Source of the DNA: Gluconacetobacter johannae
GTDB taxonomy: Bacteria; Pseudomonadota; Alphaproteobacteria; Acetobacterales; Acetobacteraceae
Length of the DNA: 64,000 nucleotides
Assembly: GCF_014174305.1 (NCBI RefSeq)
Contig: NZ_JABEQH010000009.1
Location: 97,761-161,760 of the forward strand
Direction: 5' to 3'
Part shown: positions 32,691 to 42,445 of the stretch, piece after piece
Position numbering within the stretch: position 1 is the first letter of the stretch
How the letters are laid out: each line of letters starts with the position of its first letter
The notes under the pieces: generated by a model
What the model saw: the letters and a program-made list of their open reading frames with translations, nothing else
Told to the model about the DNA's origin: nothing
Database searches by the model: none
Position numbers and translations under genes: made by a program

Positions 32691-33470
32691 TTAACGGTAC
32701 ACCATGCCGCCATCGATCAGGATCGACTGCCCGGTCATGTAGTCGGAATCCGGCCCGGCCAGGTAGGCCACCAGCCCCGCCACGTCGTCGGCCGTCTCCG
32801 CTCGCCCCAAGGCGATCCCGTCGACATATTTCCGGTACGTCTCGCCCAGCTTCGCCCCGGTGATGTCCGAAAAGCGCCGGTCGATCTCGGTCCACATGTC
32901 CGTGCCCACCACGCCGGGACAATAGGCGTTCACGGTGATCTTGCGGCTGGCATATTCCTTCGCCGCCGCCTGGGTCAGCGCCCGCACCGCGAATTTCGTG
33001 GCGGAATAGACGCCCAGCAAGGCAAATCCCTCATGCCCGGCGATCGAGCATGCATTGATGATCTTGCCGCCGTGCCCGCGTGCGATGAACTTGGCCGCGG
33101 CCGCCTGGATGCCCCACAGCACGCCCTGGACATTGATGCGGAAGATGCGCTCGACCTCCTCGGGCGTCACGGAGGCGATCGCCTGCACCTGCGCGATCCC
33201 CGCGTTATTCACGATGACGTCGAAGCCGCCCAGTTCCTGTTCCGCATGGTCCACCGCCGCCTGCACCTGAGCCCGGTCGCCCACATCCGCGACAAAGGTC
33301 GCGACCTTGCCGCCCAGCGCCTCGATTTCCTGCGCGACGGCGGTCAGCGCATCATTCCTGATATCGACCAGCGCGAGGCGCGCGCCCTCCTTCGCCAGCC
33401 GCAGCGCGATGCCCCGGCCGATTCCCTGCCCTGCGCCGGTAACCAGCGCGACCTTCCCGTTCATGGACAT
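32691..33470 (-). CDS. budC: Acetoin(diacetyl) reductase / meso-2,3-butanediol dehydrogenase (SDR)
   Basis: A 259-aa NAD(H)-dependent short-chain dehydrogenase. The cofactor loop TGAGQGIGRG, the NNAG motif (VIVNNAGIAQ), the catalytic Ser in KIINACSIAGH and YxxxK in VYSATKFAVRALTQ, and the C-terminal DSDYMTGQSILIDGGMV match Klebsiella-type BudC proteins closely over the whole length. It interconverts diacetyl, acetoin and 2,3-butanediol, giving an NADH sink. The ATG at 33470 follows GGGGGG. The adjacent DMT transporter may be cotranscribed. Confidence 0.9.
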   Translation of the reverse strand: MSMNGKVALVTGAGQGIGRGIALRLAKEGARLALVDIRNDALTAVAQEIEALGGKVATFVADVGDRAQVQAAVDHAEQELGGFDVIVNNAGIAQVQAIASVTPEEVERIFRINVQGVLWGIQAAAAKFIARGHGGKIINACSIAGHEGFALLGVYSATKFAVRALTQAAAKEYASRKITVNAYCPGVVGTDMWTEIDRRFSDITGAKLGETYRKYVDGIALGRAETADDVAGLVAYLAGPDSDYMTGQSILIDGGMVYR

Positions 33471-33683
33471 GTCGTAAGTTCCCCCCGCCGATTATCCGCC
33501 CGACCACTTTTCCGGCCCGCGCACTCGGCTGTTCTTCTGGTGTTTCCGTGACTCATCCGGTCACGGTCATGCAGTTCAGCCATGCCCGGCCCCGCCGCTT
33601 CAACGGGCCTGGGCGCCCCCTCACCACGACGTGACGGACGCCGTCGGGATTGTCGCAATTCTGCACAAGGGCGCAACCCATAC

Positions 33684-33716
33684 CGCAAAAAAAACCGGCC
33701 CACATGGGGCCGGTTT
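33684..33716 (-). terminator. Rho-independent terminator of fusA
   Basis: On the minus strand AAACCGGCCC (33716-33707) pairs with GGGCCGGTTT (33701-33692) around a 5-nt loop and is followed by a run of about eight T. It lies just after the fusA stop and separates it from the acetoin reductase gene. The rest of the 33471-33739 gap shows nothing else I can support. Confidence 0.9.
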
Positions 33717-33739
33717 CCTTACCTGCGATCCGGTCGAAA

Positions 33740-35827
33740 TCAGGCCGACTTGGCCATGATCTCCTCGGCGACATTGCGCGGCACCGGGTCGTAATGATGG
33801 AACTGCATCGTGAAGGACGCACGGCCCTTGGTGATCGAGCGCAGGTGCGAAATGTAGCCGAACATTTCCTTCAGCGGCACCAGCGCGCGCACCATGACGG
33901 TCGAACCCGAGCTCTCCTGGTTCTGGATCATGCCGCGACGACGGTTCAGATCGCCCACCACGTCGCCGACATGGTCGTTCGGCGTCGTCACCTCGACGTC
34001 CATGATCGGCTCCAGGATGACCGGGCCGGCCCGCTTCATGCCTTCACGGAAGCACGCCTTGGCGGCGATTTCGAACGCCAGCGCCGACGAGTCGACGTCA
34101 TGGTACTTGCCGTCCAGCAGCGTGAACTTGAAGTCCACGGTCGGGAAGCCGGCCAGCACGCCCGTCGAGGACTGCATCCGGATGCCCTTTTCGACCGCCG
34201 GGATGTATTCCTTCGGCACGGTGCCGCCGACGACCTTGTTCTCGAACTGGATCTCCTGGTTCCGCTCCAGTGGCGCGAACTCGATCTTCACCTCGGCGAA
34301 CTGGCCCGAACCACCCGACTGCTTCTTGTGGGTGTAGGTTTCCACATGCGGCTGGGTGATGGTCTCGCGATAGGCCACCTGCGGCGCACCGATATTCGCA
34401 TCGACGCCGTATTCGCGGCGCAGACGGTCGATGATGATGTCCAGATGCAGTTCGCCCATGCCCGACAGGATGGTCTGGCCGGTTTCCTGGTCCGTCTTCA
34501 GACGCAGCGAGGGGTCCTCGCCCGCCAGCTTCTGCAGCGCCAGGGTCATCTTCTCGACCCCGTCCTTGGTCTTCGGCTCGACCGAGATGTCGATGACCGG
34601 GATCGGGAAGGTCATGCGCTCCAGCACCACCGGATCGGCAGGGTCGGCCAGCGTGTCGCCGGTCTGCGTGTCCTTCAGCCCCACGAAGGCGGCGATGTCG
34701 CCAGCGTGGACTTCCTTCACTTCCTGGCGCTTGTCGGCATGCATCTGGAAGATGCGGCCGATCCGCTCCTTGTGGCCCTTGGTCGTGTTCAGCACCGAAT
34801 CGCCCGACCGCAGGATGCCGCGATAGACGCGCACGAAGGTCAGCGTGCCGTACTTGTCGTTGATGATCTTGAACGCCAGGCCCGCGAACTTGCCGTCCGG
34901 ATCGACCGGGATGATCGGCAGCTTGTTCTCGTCGACCTCTTCGTCCTCGGGCGGCGCGATGCGGATGCCCTCGACGTCGTCCGGCGCCGGCAGGAAGTCG
35001 ATGACCGCATCCAGCAGCGGCTGCACGCCCTTGTTCTTGAAGGCCGTGCCGCACAGGACCGGGCGGAACTCGCCGGAAATCGTGCCCTTCTTGATGCAGC
35101 GCTTCAGGGTCGCGACGTCGACGTCACCCTTCTCGAAATATTCTTCCATGGCCGCCTCGTCCACGGACAGGGCGGTGTCCAGCAGCTCCTGGCGGGCTTC
35201 CTTGGCCTTCTCCAGAAGGTCGGCCGGAATTTCCTCGTCATGGTACTTCGCGCCCAGCTCGCCGCCTTCCCAGACGATGGCCTTCATCTCGATCAGGTCG
35301 ACGACGCCGATGAAGTTTTCCTCGGCGCCGATCGGCAGCTGCAGCGGGATCGCGACGATGTCCAGCTTCTCCTTCAGCGTGTCGAACGCGCGGTAGAAGT
35401 CGGCGCCGGTGCGGTCCAGCTTGTTGATGAAGATGATGCGCGGCACGTTGTAGCGGTCGGCCAGACGCCAGTTGGTCTCGGACTGCGGCTGCACGCCGGC
35501 GACGCCCTCGATGATGAAGACCGCGCCGTCAAGCACGCGCAGGCTGCGGTTCACCTCGATGTTGAAATCGATATGGCCCGGAGTGTCGATGATGTTGATG
35601 CGGTGACCGGCCCATTCGCAGGTGACGGCGGCCGAGGTGATCGTGATGCCGCGCTCACGCTCCTGGTCCATGTAGTCGGTCGTGGTGTTGCCCTCGTGGA
35701 CCTCACCGATCTTGTGAGACACACCGGTGTAATACAGGATACGCTCGGTGGTCGTCGTCTTGCCGGCGTCGATATGCGCCGTGATGCCGATGTTGCGAAT
35801 CAGCGAAAGACCGGACTTTTCGGACAC
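33740..35827 (-). CDS. fusA: Elongation factor G
   Basis: A 695-aa translational GTPase that moves tRNA and mRNA through the ribosome. GTPase motifs: [22 protein letters not shown] and [12 protein letters not shown]. Domain IV (ARVSYRE-type region [13 protein letters not shown]) and the C-terminal domain V are full length. The start is a GTG at 35827, with TGGAGG upstream; reading further upstream to 35986 adds 53 unrelated residues. A strong terminator follows. It stands alone here, not in the usual rpsL-rpsG-fusA-tuf cluster. Confidence 0.97.
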   Translation of the reverse strand: MSEKSGLSLIRNIGITAHIDAGKTTTTERILYYTGVSHKIGEVHEGNTTTDYMDQERERGITITSAAVTCEWAGHRINIIDTPGHIDFNIEVNRSLRVLDGAVFIIEGVAGVQPQSETNWRLADRYNVPRIIFINKLDRTGADFYRAFDTLKEKLDIVAIPLQLPIGAEENFIGVVDLIEMKAIVWEGGELGAKYHDEEIPADLLEKAKEARQELLDTALSVDEAAMEEYFEKGDVDVATLKRCIKKGTISGEFRPVLCGTAFKNKGVQPLLDAVIDFLPAPDDVEGIRIAPPEDEEVDENKLPIIPVDPDGKFAGLAFKIINDKYGTLTFVRVYRGILRSGDSVLNTTKGHKERIGRIFQMHADKRQEVKEVHAGDIAAFVGLKDTQTGDTLADPADPVVLERMTFPIPVIDISVEPKTKDGVEKMTLALQKLAGEDPSLRLKTDQETGQTILSGMGELHLDIIIDRLRREYGVDANIGAPQVAYRETITQPHVETYTHKKQSGGSGQFAEVKIEFAPLERNQEIQFENKVVGGTVPKEYIPAVEKGIRMQSSTGVLAGFPTVDFKFTLLDGKYHDVDSSALAFEIAAKACFREGMKRAGPVILEPIMDVEVTTPNDHVGDVVGDLNRRRGMIQNQESSGSTVMVRALVPLKEMFGYISHLRSITKGRASFTMQFHHYDPVPRNVAEEIMAKSA

Positions 35828-36035
35828 GGGGGAACCTCCACAAAACAATTCAGGCGCGAACGGAACCCTTCCCCTCGCGCCTGCCGGGGCCGGAAGCTGC
35901 CCCCCACCCCAAGGATCGGGGTTCCGGAAGATGCAGGCCGGCAGAATAGACAGATGGGCCTGACATGCGTCAGACGCCCTGAACATGCAAGCCCGGTCCG
36001 CCTGAAAAATCGGACCCGACCCGCATGCCGGACGA

Positions 36036-36338
36036 TTACGCCGTGGCTTCGGCCTTCTTTTCCTTGGCGCGCAGGATGCGGCGCTTCAGAGCCTGGGCCT
36101 CGGTCGGCAGCTTGCGGTTCGGGGTGGACAGCAGGAACGCGTCCAGGCCGCCATTGTGCTCGACCGTACGGATGCCGTTGGTGCTCAGGCGCAGGCGCAC
36201 CGCGCTGCCCAGGATATCGGACAGGAGAGAGGTCTCCTGCAGGTTCGGCAGGAAGCGGCGGCGGCTCTTGTTGTTGGCGTGGCTGACGTTGTTTCCCGTC
36301 AGCACGCCCTTGCCCGTGATCTGGCAACGGCGAGACAT
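36036..36338 (-). CDS. rpmB: 50S ribosomal protein L28
   Basis: A 100-aa L28 protein. The N-terminal [20 protein letters not shown] and [12 protein letters not shown] are diagnostic, as is the C-terminal [11 protein letters not shown] helix. It has a GAGGATG ribosome site and a well-formed upstream promoter. It is monocistronic, with fusA downstream on the same strand after 208 bp. Confidence 0.97.
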   Translation of the reverse strand: MSRRCQITGKGVLTGNNVSHANNKSRRRFLPNLQETSLLSDILGSAVRLRLSTNGIRTVEHNGGLDAFLLSTPNRKLPTEAQALKRRILRAKEKKAEATA

Positions 36339-36406
36339 GGTATCATCCTCGGATAACTAAGGGCCGAGGCAAGATGCCCGGCAACGATCGTCAAGATTAG
36401 GCGCGG

Positions 36407-36435
36407 CTTATGGCCAAGGTACCGGCCGCCGTCAA
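36407..36435 (-). promoter_or_regulatory. Sigma-70-type promoter of rpmB
   Basis: TTGACG (36435-36430) and CATAAG (36412-36407) on the minus strand, separated by exactly 17 bases, about 70 bases upstream of the rpmB ATG. Confidence 0.6.
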
Positions 36436-36513
36436 GGCGAAAGGAACGATTCGGGCCGTTTTCGCCTGAATCGACCTCCGGCATCCCCGCCATGGGCAGG
36501 CCGCGCCCGCGGG

Positions 36514-36795
36514 TTACTCGGGCTGGGACGCCCGGTCGCGGTCCGGATGCAGGTCGCCCGCGCGGACGCTGTGGATGGCGTTTTCCAGCATGGCCAGCAT
36601 CGTCCCCTGGTCCATCGTCCGCGACAGCAGGCCCAGCGACCCGCCCAGCAGGGCGGAGGCGATGGCGATCGGCGGCAGCTTCTCGCCCAGCATGTATTCG
36701 ATCGCCTTGTCCACGACCGCGCCGCAATGGCTCAGTTCCTCGGGCACCGATCCGTCGTCGCCCAGGGTCGGGCCCTCGCCTGGCGTGTCCGTCAT
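36514..36795 (-). CDS. Hypothetical protein, 93 aa
   Basis: Not recognised. It has an acidic N-terminus (MTDTPGEGPTLGDDGSVPEE), then a helical part with GAVVDKAIEYMLGEKLPPIA and the hydrophobic, glycine-containing ASALLGGSLGLLSRTMDQG, ending in a charged tail. It could be a small peripheral membrane or cytosolic helical protein. The ATG at 36795 has AGGGAGAA just upstream. It lies 79 bases after the Atm1-type exporter gene on the same strand and is likely cotranscribed. The codon pattern looks like its neighbours. Confidence 0.7.
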   Translation of the reverse strand: MTDTPGEGPTLGDDGSVPEELSHCGAVVDKAIEYMLGEKLPPIAIASALLGGSLGLLSRTMDQGTMLAMLENAIHSVRAGDLHPDRDRASQPE

Positions 36796-36874
36796 GTCGT
36801 CTTCTCCCTGTTGTCGGCCCGTTCGGGCGGCCGTTCGGGCCATCCGGCCGCGTCGCGGCGCAAAATGCCCCCGT

Positions 36875-38737
36875 TCACGCGGGAAAACCACCCCCCGGCG
36901 CGGCCTCGGCCACCGCGTCGGCCCGCTCCTCGGCCTGCGCCGCCCACATCCCGGCATAGAGTCCCCCGCGGGCCAGCAGGCTGCGATGGGTTCCGCGCTC
37001 CTTGATGACGCCATCGCCCATCACGAGGATTTCATCCGCATCGACGACCGTCGACAGGCGGTGGGCGATGATGACGGTCGTCCGTTCGGCCGACACCGTC
37101 CCCAGGGCAGCCTGGATTTCCTGCTCGGTATGGGTGTCCAGGGCGCTGGTCGCCTCATCCAGGATCAGGATGCGCGGGTTTTTCAGGATGGTGCGGGCAA
37201 TGGCCACGCGCTGCTTCTCGCCGCCCGACAGCTTCAGCCCGCGCTCGCCCACCTTGGTGCGGTAGCCGTCGGGCAGGCTGACGATGAAATCGTGGATCTG
37301 CGCCAGCCGCGCCGCATGCTCGATCTCGGCCTGGGTGGCGCCCAGGCGGCCGTAGGCGATGTTGTAGCCGATCGTGTCGTTGAACAGCACCGTATCCTGG
37401 GGCACCACGCCGATCGCCGCCCGCAGCGCCGCCTGCCCATACTCGCGAAGATCGTGCCCATCCACCACGACGCGGCCCGACGTCACGTCGTAGAACCGGA
37501 ACAGCAGCCGGCTGATGGTCGATTTGCCCGCCCCCGTCGGCCCGACGATGGCGACGCGGCCGCCGGCGGGCACGCTGAAGCTGACATCGTGCAGGATCTC
37601 GCGATCCGGACGGTAGGAAAAGCGCACATGCTCGAAACGGATCGCCGCCGCCGGGGCTTCGTCCAGCCGGCCGGGCAGGCCGATGGCGTCCGGGCGGTCC
37701 GTGACATCGGGCGCCTCCTCGGTCAGGCGGAACATCTGCTCCAGATCCACCAGCGACGTCCGCAACGAGGAATAGATGCTGCCCAGGAAATTCAGCGGCA
37801 GGTACAACTGCATCAGGTAGGTATTGACCAGCACGAAGCGCCCGACCGTCAGCCGCCCCCCGGCCACATCGTCCGCCGCCAGCAGCATGACCGCCGCCAG
37901 GGTCACCGCGATGATGGCCGCCTGCCCGAAATTCAGCCCGTTCAGCGACACCTGCGTGCGGACCGCCGCGCGTTCGTACCGGCGCTGGGCCTCCTCGTAC
38001 CGGCGGCTTTCATGTTCCTCGTTGCCGAAATACTTGACCGTCTCGTAGTTCAGCAGGCTGTCCAGCGCCTTCCAGCTCGCCTCGCTGTTGATGTCGTTCA
38101 TCTCGCGCCGGATGCCGATCCGCCAGGAGGTGAACATGACGGTGAAACCGACATAGGACGCCACCGCCACCAGCATGATGACGGCGTACCGCCAGTCGAA
38201 CAGGCGCCAGATGACGGCGATCACCATCAGGGCCTCGATGATCGTCGGCACGACGTTGAAGACGCCGACTCGCAGGATGGTCTCGATCGCCTCGGTCCCG
38301 CGCGCGATGGCGCGGGTCACCCCGCCGGACTGGCGGTCGAGGTGAAACCGCAGCGACAGCGCGTGCATGTGCCGGAAGCTGCGGATGGCGGCGACGCAGC
38401 TGATGCGGAAGCGGACCGGCGCGAACAGGGCGTCGCGCCATTCGCCCAGCCCCGCCGACATCAGCCGCAGCAACCCGTACCCCAGGATCAGCAGCATCGG
38501 GATGGTCGCCAGCCCTGCCCCCGCGCCCCCCACATGCAGCGCATCCACCACGCGGCTGTAGAGGTACGGGACGCAGATCGTCGCGACCTTGGCCGCGATC
38601 AGCAGCACGCACGCGCCCACGACGCGCCACCGCGTGCCGGGGTCGTTCCGGGGCCACAGATAAGGAAGCAGATCGCGCAAGGTCGTCAGGACCGGCTGTT
38701 CCGGCCCACGCTGGTCCTGGGATAAGGGAGGTGTCAT
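36875..38737 (-). CDS. Atm1-type ABC exporter (fused permease and ATPase)
   Basis: A 620-aa half-transporter: six hydrophobic helices in residues about 35-330, then an ABC ATPase with Walker A IVGPTGAGKSTISRLLFRFY, signature KLSGGEKQRVAIARTIL, Walker B ILILDEATSALD and switch His in TVIIAHRLSTV. The segment SLLNYETVKYFGNEEHE is typical of Atm1/HMT1-type exporters of glutathione conjugates or sulfur compounds linked to Fe-S assembly and metal tolerance. It works as a homodimer in the inner membrane. It is divergent from the Nudix gene and followed by a 93-aa hypothetical gene. Confidence 0.9.
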   Translation of the reverse strand: MTPPLSQDQRGPEQPVLTTLRDLLPYLWPRNDPGTRWRVVGACVLLIAAKVATICVPYLYSRVVDALHVGGAGAGLATIPMLLILGYGLLRLMSAGLGEWRDALFAPVRFRISCVAAIRSFRHMHALSLRFHLDRQSGGVTRAIARGTEAIETILRVGVFNVVPTIIEALMVIAVIWRLFDWRYAVIMLVAVASYVGFTVMFTSWRIGIRREMNDINSEASWKALDSLLNYETVKYFGNEEHESRRYEEAQRRYERAAVRTQVSLNGLNFGQAAIIAVTLAAVMLLAADDVAGGRLTVGRFVLVNTYLMQLYLPLNFLGSIYSSLRTSLVDLEQMFRLTEEAPDVTDRPDAIGLPGRLDEAPAAAIRFEHVRFSYRPDREILHDVSFSVPAGGRVAIVGPTGAGKSTISRLLFRFYDVTSGRVVVDGHDLREYGQAALRAAIGVVPQDTVLFNDTIGYNIAYGRLGATQAEIEHAARLAQIHDFIVSLPDGYRTKVGERGLKLSGGEKQRVAIARTILKNPRILILDEATSALDTHTEQEIQAALGTVSAERTTVIIAHRLSTVVDADEILVMGDGVIKERGTHRSLLARGGLYAGMWAAQAEERADAVAEAAPGGGFPA

Positions 38738-38878
38738 GGCCTGGATGTGGCATGTGCCGGCGGTTTTGCAAACACCATCGCGCTATCCGGAACATGATCG
38801 GGGGCGCCCTCGCCGGACAGGATTGTCACGCGCCGGCCCGCCCGGTATGGCAGGCACACGCATCAGGAGCAGACCTGC

Positions 38879-39724
38879 ATGGCCCCCGACGCCGACGCCT
38901 TTCTCCGGCATCTCGAATCCTGCAATACGGCCCGGCTGCCCGGCGGGCGGACGCCGTTCCGCCTGGGCGACGCGCCGGCCGGATGGATTGCCCCCCCTCT
39001 TGTCCCCGAACTGGAACAACGCGGCCTGCCACGCCGGGACGGGGCCATCACGCTGGCCGATCCGACCCGGCTGGAACCGCTGGGCGAGGATCTGGCGGCC
39101 TGCGGGGTCTACGGGTCGCATCACGAACTGTTCGACGTCGCCGCCACGGCCGACGGCCCGGCGATCGCCCGCGTCGATCGCGGCGCGCTGCCGCTGTTCG
39201 GCCTGATCGCGCATGGCGTGCATATGAACGGGCTGGTCCGCCGTCCGGACGGCCTGCATCTGTGGATCGGGCGGCGCGCGACCAGCAAGCGCCTCGATCC
39301 GGGCAAGCTGGACCATCTGGTGGCCGGCGGCATCCCGGCCGGCCACACCCCCCAGGACGCCCTGCACAAGGAGGCGGCCGAGGAAGCCAGCATTCCCCTG
39401 TCCGTCGCCCGCCGGGCCGTGCCGGTGGCCCGCATCCGCTATGCCATGGACCGCCCCGAGGGCCTGCGCCGCGACGTCCTGCACTGCTACGACCTGGAGT
39501 TGCCGGCCGATTTCGTCCCGGCCCCGGCGGATGGCGAGGTCGAATCCTTCGCCCTGATCCCGGTCGAGGACGCCTTTCGCATCGTCCGCGACACCGACGA
39601 TTTCAAGTTCAACGTCAATCTGGTGCTGATCGACCTGTTCCTGCGCCTCGGCCTGATCGACCCGGACAGCCGGGCCGGGCGGGCGCTGCGGTCGGGACTG
39701 GCCGGCGCCCCGGCCTTGGCCTGA
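38879..39724 (+). CDS. DUF4743 Nudix hydrolase (Tnr3-like diphosphatase candidate)
   Basis: A 281-aa two-domain protein. The N-terminal DUF4743 region (residues about 5-115) is followed by a Nudix domain with box GGIPAGHTPQDALHKEAAEE, then ASI. Compared with GX5EX7REUXEEXGU, the first Glu is His, Arg is Lys and the last Gly is Ser, while the three metal-binding glutamates of the REUXEE core remain. This domain pair occurs in Tnr3-like enzymes that remove damaged thiamine diphosphates; that function here is inferred. It ends in a TGATG overlap with the lipoprotein gene. Confidence 0.85.
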   Translation: MAPDADAFLRHLESCNTARLPGGRTPFRLGDAPAGWIAPPLVPELEQRGLPRRDGAITLADPTRLEPLGEDLAACGVYGSHHELFDVAATADGPAIARVDRGALPLFGLIAHGVHMNGLVRRPDGLHLWIGRRATSKRLDPGKLDHLVAGGIPAGHTPQDALHKEAAEEASIPLSVARRAVPVARIRYAMDRPEGLRRDVLHCYDLELPADFVPAPADGEVESFALIPVEDAFRIVRDTDDFKFNVNLVLIDLFLRLGLIDPDSRAGRALRSGLAGAPALA

Positions 39725-40170
39725 TGCGCGCCACCGTTGCGCGCACCCTGCCCGCCATCCTGCCCGCCGTCCTGCTCATCCTTGCCGTCGGCGGCATGTC
39801 GGGCTGCGCGCCGGCGCGGCCGGACTGCGCCGGGTTCGGCGCGCGTCCCGGCCTCGAACTCTCGCTGCTGTTCGGCCTGACCCGGCCGGACGGCGCCCCG
39901 ATCACCGACGCCCAATGGGACGGGTTCATGCAGCAGGAGATCACGCCCCGCTTTCCCGACGGGCTGACCGTCTTTCGCACCCTCGGGCAATGGCGGGACC
40001 GGGAAAACGGCCGAATCGTCGCCGAGCCGTCGCGCATCGTCTGGATCGCCGCCCCCGGCGACACACCCGACCTGCGGGCGCGTGTGGAAGCGATCCGCGC
40101 CCGCTACCGGCGCGATTTCCAGCAGCAGTCGGTCGGGCTGACAATCCGGTCGGGCTGCCAGGCGTTCTGA
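39724..40170 (+). CDS. DUF3574 lipoprotein
   Basis: A 148-aa small exported protein. The signal peptide (LPAILPAVLLILAVGGMSGC) ends in a lipobox-like GMSGC, so a lipid-anchored form is likely. The mature part contains LSLLFGLTRPDGAPITDAQW and ITPRFPDGLTVFRTLGQWRD, typical of DUF3574, a family of unknown function. The start ATG shares its A with the TGA of the Nudix gene (TGATG), so translation is coupled. No catalytic residues are recognisable. Confidence 0.82.
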   Translation: MRATVARTLPAILPAVLLILAVGGMSGCAPARPDCAGFGARPGLELSLLFGLTRPDGAPITDAQWDGFMQQEITPRFPDGLTVFRTLGQWRDRENGRIVAEPSRIVWIAAPGDTPDLRARVEAIRARYRRDFQQQSVGLTIRSGCQAF

Positions 40171-40277
40171 TCGCGGGACGCCCACCCCTGTCGCGGCAGG
40201 ACTCTGTCGGGTATGCTCGCCGTTCCCGTATCGGCTGCCCCGGCCCGGGGCGGACAGCGATGGAGTAACACGCCCCG

Positions 40278-42386
40278 ATGACCAGCGCCGCGACACCCAG
40301 CGCCCCCCTCCCCAGCGCGCCGGTCGCCCGCAAGGAGCCGCGACGCATCGCGCAGCTCGGCCGGGTCCGGATCGACGATTACGGCTGGATGAAGGACGAC
40401 AACTGGCAGGCCGTCCTGCGCGACCCGTCGGTCCTGCGCGCCGACATCGCCGAGCATCTGCGGGCCGAGAATGCCTATACCGCCGCCATTCTTGCCCCGA
40501 CCGAGGCCCTGCAGGCCACCATCGCGGCCGAGATGAAGGCGCGCATCCGCGAGGACGACACCTATCCCGCCCTGCCGCACGGCCCCTGGCGCTATTACAT
40601 GCGCTACGCCACCGGCGCGCAGCATCCGATCCACGCCCGCCACCCCGAAGGCCGCCCCCAGGACGAGGAGATCCTGCTGGATGTCAGCGCGGCGGCGCAG
40701 GGGCATGAGTACTACGCCATCGCCACGGCGACCCACAGCCCCGACCACCGCCTGTTCGCCTATGCCGAGGACGCCCAGGGGTCCGAGGTCTATCGCGTCG
40801 TCGTCCGCGACATCGCCACCGCCGCCGCCGTCGGCACGCCGGTCGAAAGCTGCAGCGGCAATTTCGCCTTTTCCCCCGACGCGCGCTTCCTGTTCTGGAC
40901 CTGGCGGGACGAGCACGGCCGGCCGACGAAAATCTTCCGCCGCGACATCGCCTCGGGCAGCGACGCCCTGGTCTACGAGGAAGCGGACCCTGGCTTCTTC
41001 ATCGGGGTCGAGGCCAGCCGGTCGAGCCGGTGGATCGTCATCTCGGCCAGCAACCAGGACACGTCGGAATCGTGGCTGATCCCCGGCGACCGGCCCGAGG
41101 CCGCGCCGGTCTGCGTCGAACCGCGCCGCGCCGGGCTGCTCTATACGCTCAGCCACTGGGGCGACCGGTTCGCCATCCTGACCAATGCGGACGGGGCGGT
41201 CGATTTCAAGCTGATGGTCGCCCCCGACGCCACGCCGGGCATGGCGCACTGGCGCGACCTGGTTCCGCACCAGCCTGGACATTACATCACCGACTGCGTG
41301 GCGTTTTCCGGGCACCTGGTCCGGCGCGAACGGCGCGACGCCAATACGGCGCTGATCGTCCGGCACCGCGACGGGGGGGAACATGTCCTGTCGTCGGACG
41401 AGGACGCCTATGTCCTCTCGCTCTCGGGGTCGTACGAATACGACACGCGGGAACTGCGCTACGTCTACCAGTCGCCGACGACACCCCGCCAATGGTACGC
41501 CTACGACATGGACGACCGGTCGCGGCACCTGCTCAAGACCCAGGACGTGCCCTCGGGCCATGACCCGCTACGCTATCGCTGCTGGCGCCTGACCGCCATC
41601 GCCGGGGACGGCGCCGAAATCCCGGTCACGGTGCTGGGACGGCACGACACGCCGGTCGATGGATCGGCGCCGCTGCTGCTGTATGGCTACGGCGCGTACG
41701 GCCATGCGATCGAACCCAGCTTTTCCACCGGCGTGTTCAGCCTGGTGGACCGGGGATGGTTCTACGCCATCGCCCATGTGCGCGGCGGGTCGGAAAAAGG
41801 CTGGAACTGGTTCCTGGGCGGCCGGGGGCGGAACAAGACCAACAGCTTCACCGATTTCATCGCCTGCGCCGACCATCTGGCGGCGACCGGATTCGGCGCG
41901 CCGGGCCGGATCGTGACGGACGGTCGGTCGGCGGGGGGCATGGTCATGGGGGCCATCGCCAACATGCGGCCCGACCTGTTCGCCGGCATCGTGGCCGTGG
42001 TGCCGTTCGTCGACGAACTCAACACCATGTCCGACATCTCGCTGCCGCTGACGCCGCCGGAATGGCCCGAATGGGGCAATCCGCTGGAAGACGCCGACGC
42101 CTACGACCTGATCGCCAGCTACGCCGCCTACGAACAGGTCGGCCCCCGCCCCTACCCGGCGATTCTGGCCATCGGCGGATTATCCGACCCACGCGTCACC
42201 TATTGGGAGCCGGCGAAATGGATCGCCCGGATCCGCGAACACACGACCGCAGGCCGCCCGGTCATGCTCCGCACCAATATGGAAGCCGGGCATGGTGGGG
42301 CGTCGGGGCGCTTCGACGCCCTGAAGGAGGCCGCCCTGATCCAGGCCTTCGCGATCTGGGCCGTCGAAACGGCGGACCGGCCCTGA
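40278..42386 (+). CDS. ptrB: Oligopeptidase B-like S9 peptidase
   Basis: A 702-aa cytosolic serine peptidase of the prolyl oligopeptidase family, without a signal peptide. An N-terminal seven-bladed propeller (residues about 60-420) is followed by the hydrolase domain, with VRGGSEKGWNWF, the nucleophile Ser in TDGRSAGGMVMGAIAN and the catalytic His in MEAGHGGASGRFD. Oligopeptidase B members cut after basic residues in short peptides. It is 107 bp downstream of the DUF3574 gene. Confidence 0.92.
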   Translation: MTSAATPSAPLPSAPVARKEPRRIAQLGRVRIDDYGWMKDDNWQAVLRDPSVLRADIAEHLRAENAYTAAILAPTEALQATIAAEMKARIREDDTYPALPHGPWRYYMRYATGAQHPIHARHPEGRPQDEEILLDVSAAAQGHEYYAIATATHSPDHRLFAYAEDAQGSEVYRVVVRDIATAAAVGTPVESCSGNFAFSPDARFLFWTWRDEHGRPTKIFRRDIASGSDALVYEEADPGFFIGVEASRSSRWIVISASNQDTSESWLIPGDRPEAAPVCVEPRRAGLLYTLSHWGDRFAILTNADGAVDFKLMVAPDATPGMAHWRDLVPHQPGHYITDCVAFSGHLVRRERRDANTALIVRHRDGGEHVLSSDEDAYVLSLSGSYEYDTRELRYVYQSPTTPRQWYAYDMDDRSRHLLKTQDVPSGHDPLRYRCWRLTAIAGDGAEIPVTVLGRHDTPVDGSAPLLLYGYGAYGHAIEPSFSTGVFSLVDRGWFYAIAHVRGGSEKGWNWFLGGRGRNKTNSFTDFIACADHLAATGFGAPGRIVTDGRSAGGMVMGAIANMRPDLFAGIVAVVPFVDELNTMSDISLPLTPPEWPEWGNPLEDADAYDLIASYAAYEQVGPRPYPAILAIGGLSDPRVTYWEPAKWIARIREHTTAGRPVMLRTNMEAGHGGASGRFDALKEAALIQAFAIWAVETADRP

Positions 42387-42445
42387 ACGGGCCGAGCGCC
42401 ACACGGCCAGGACATGAATCAGGTCGCCGCCAGAAAAGGAACATC

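Noticed and set aside
33650..36286. An 878-codon plus-strand frame opposite fusA and rpmB
   Set aside because: Shadow of fusA; no recognisable domain, atypical composition.
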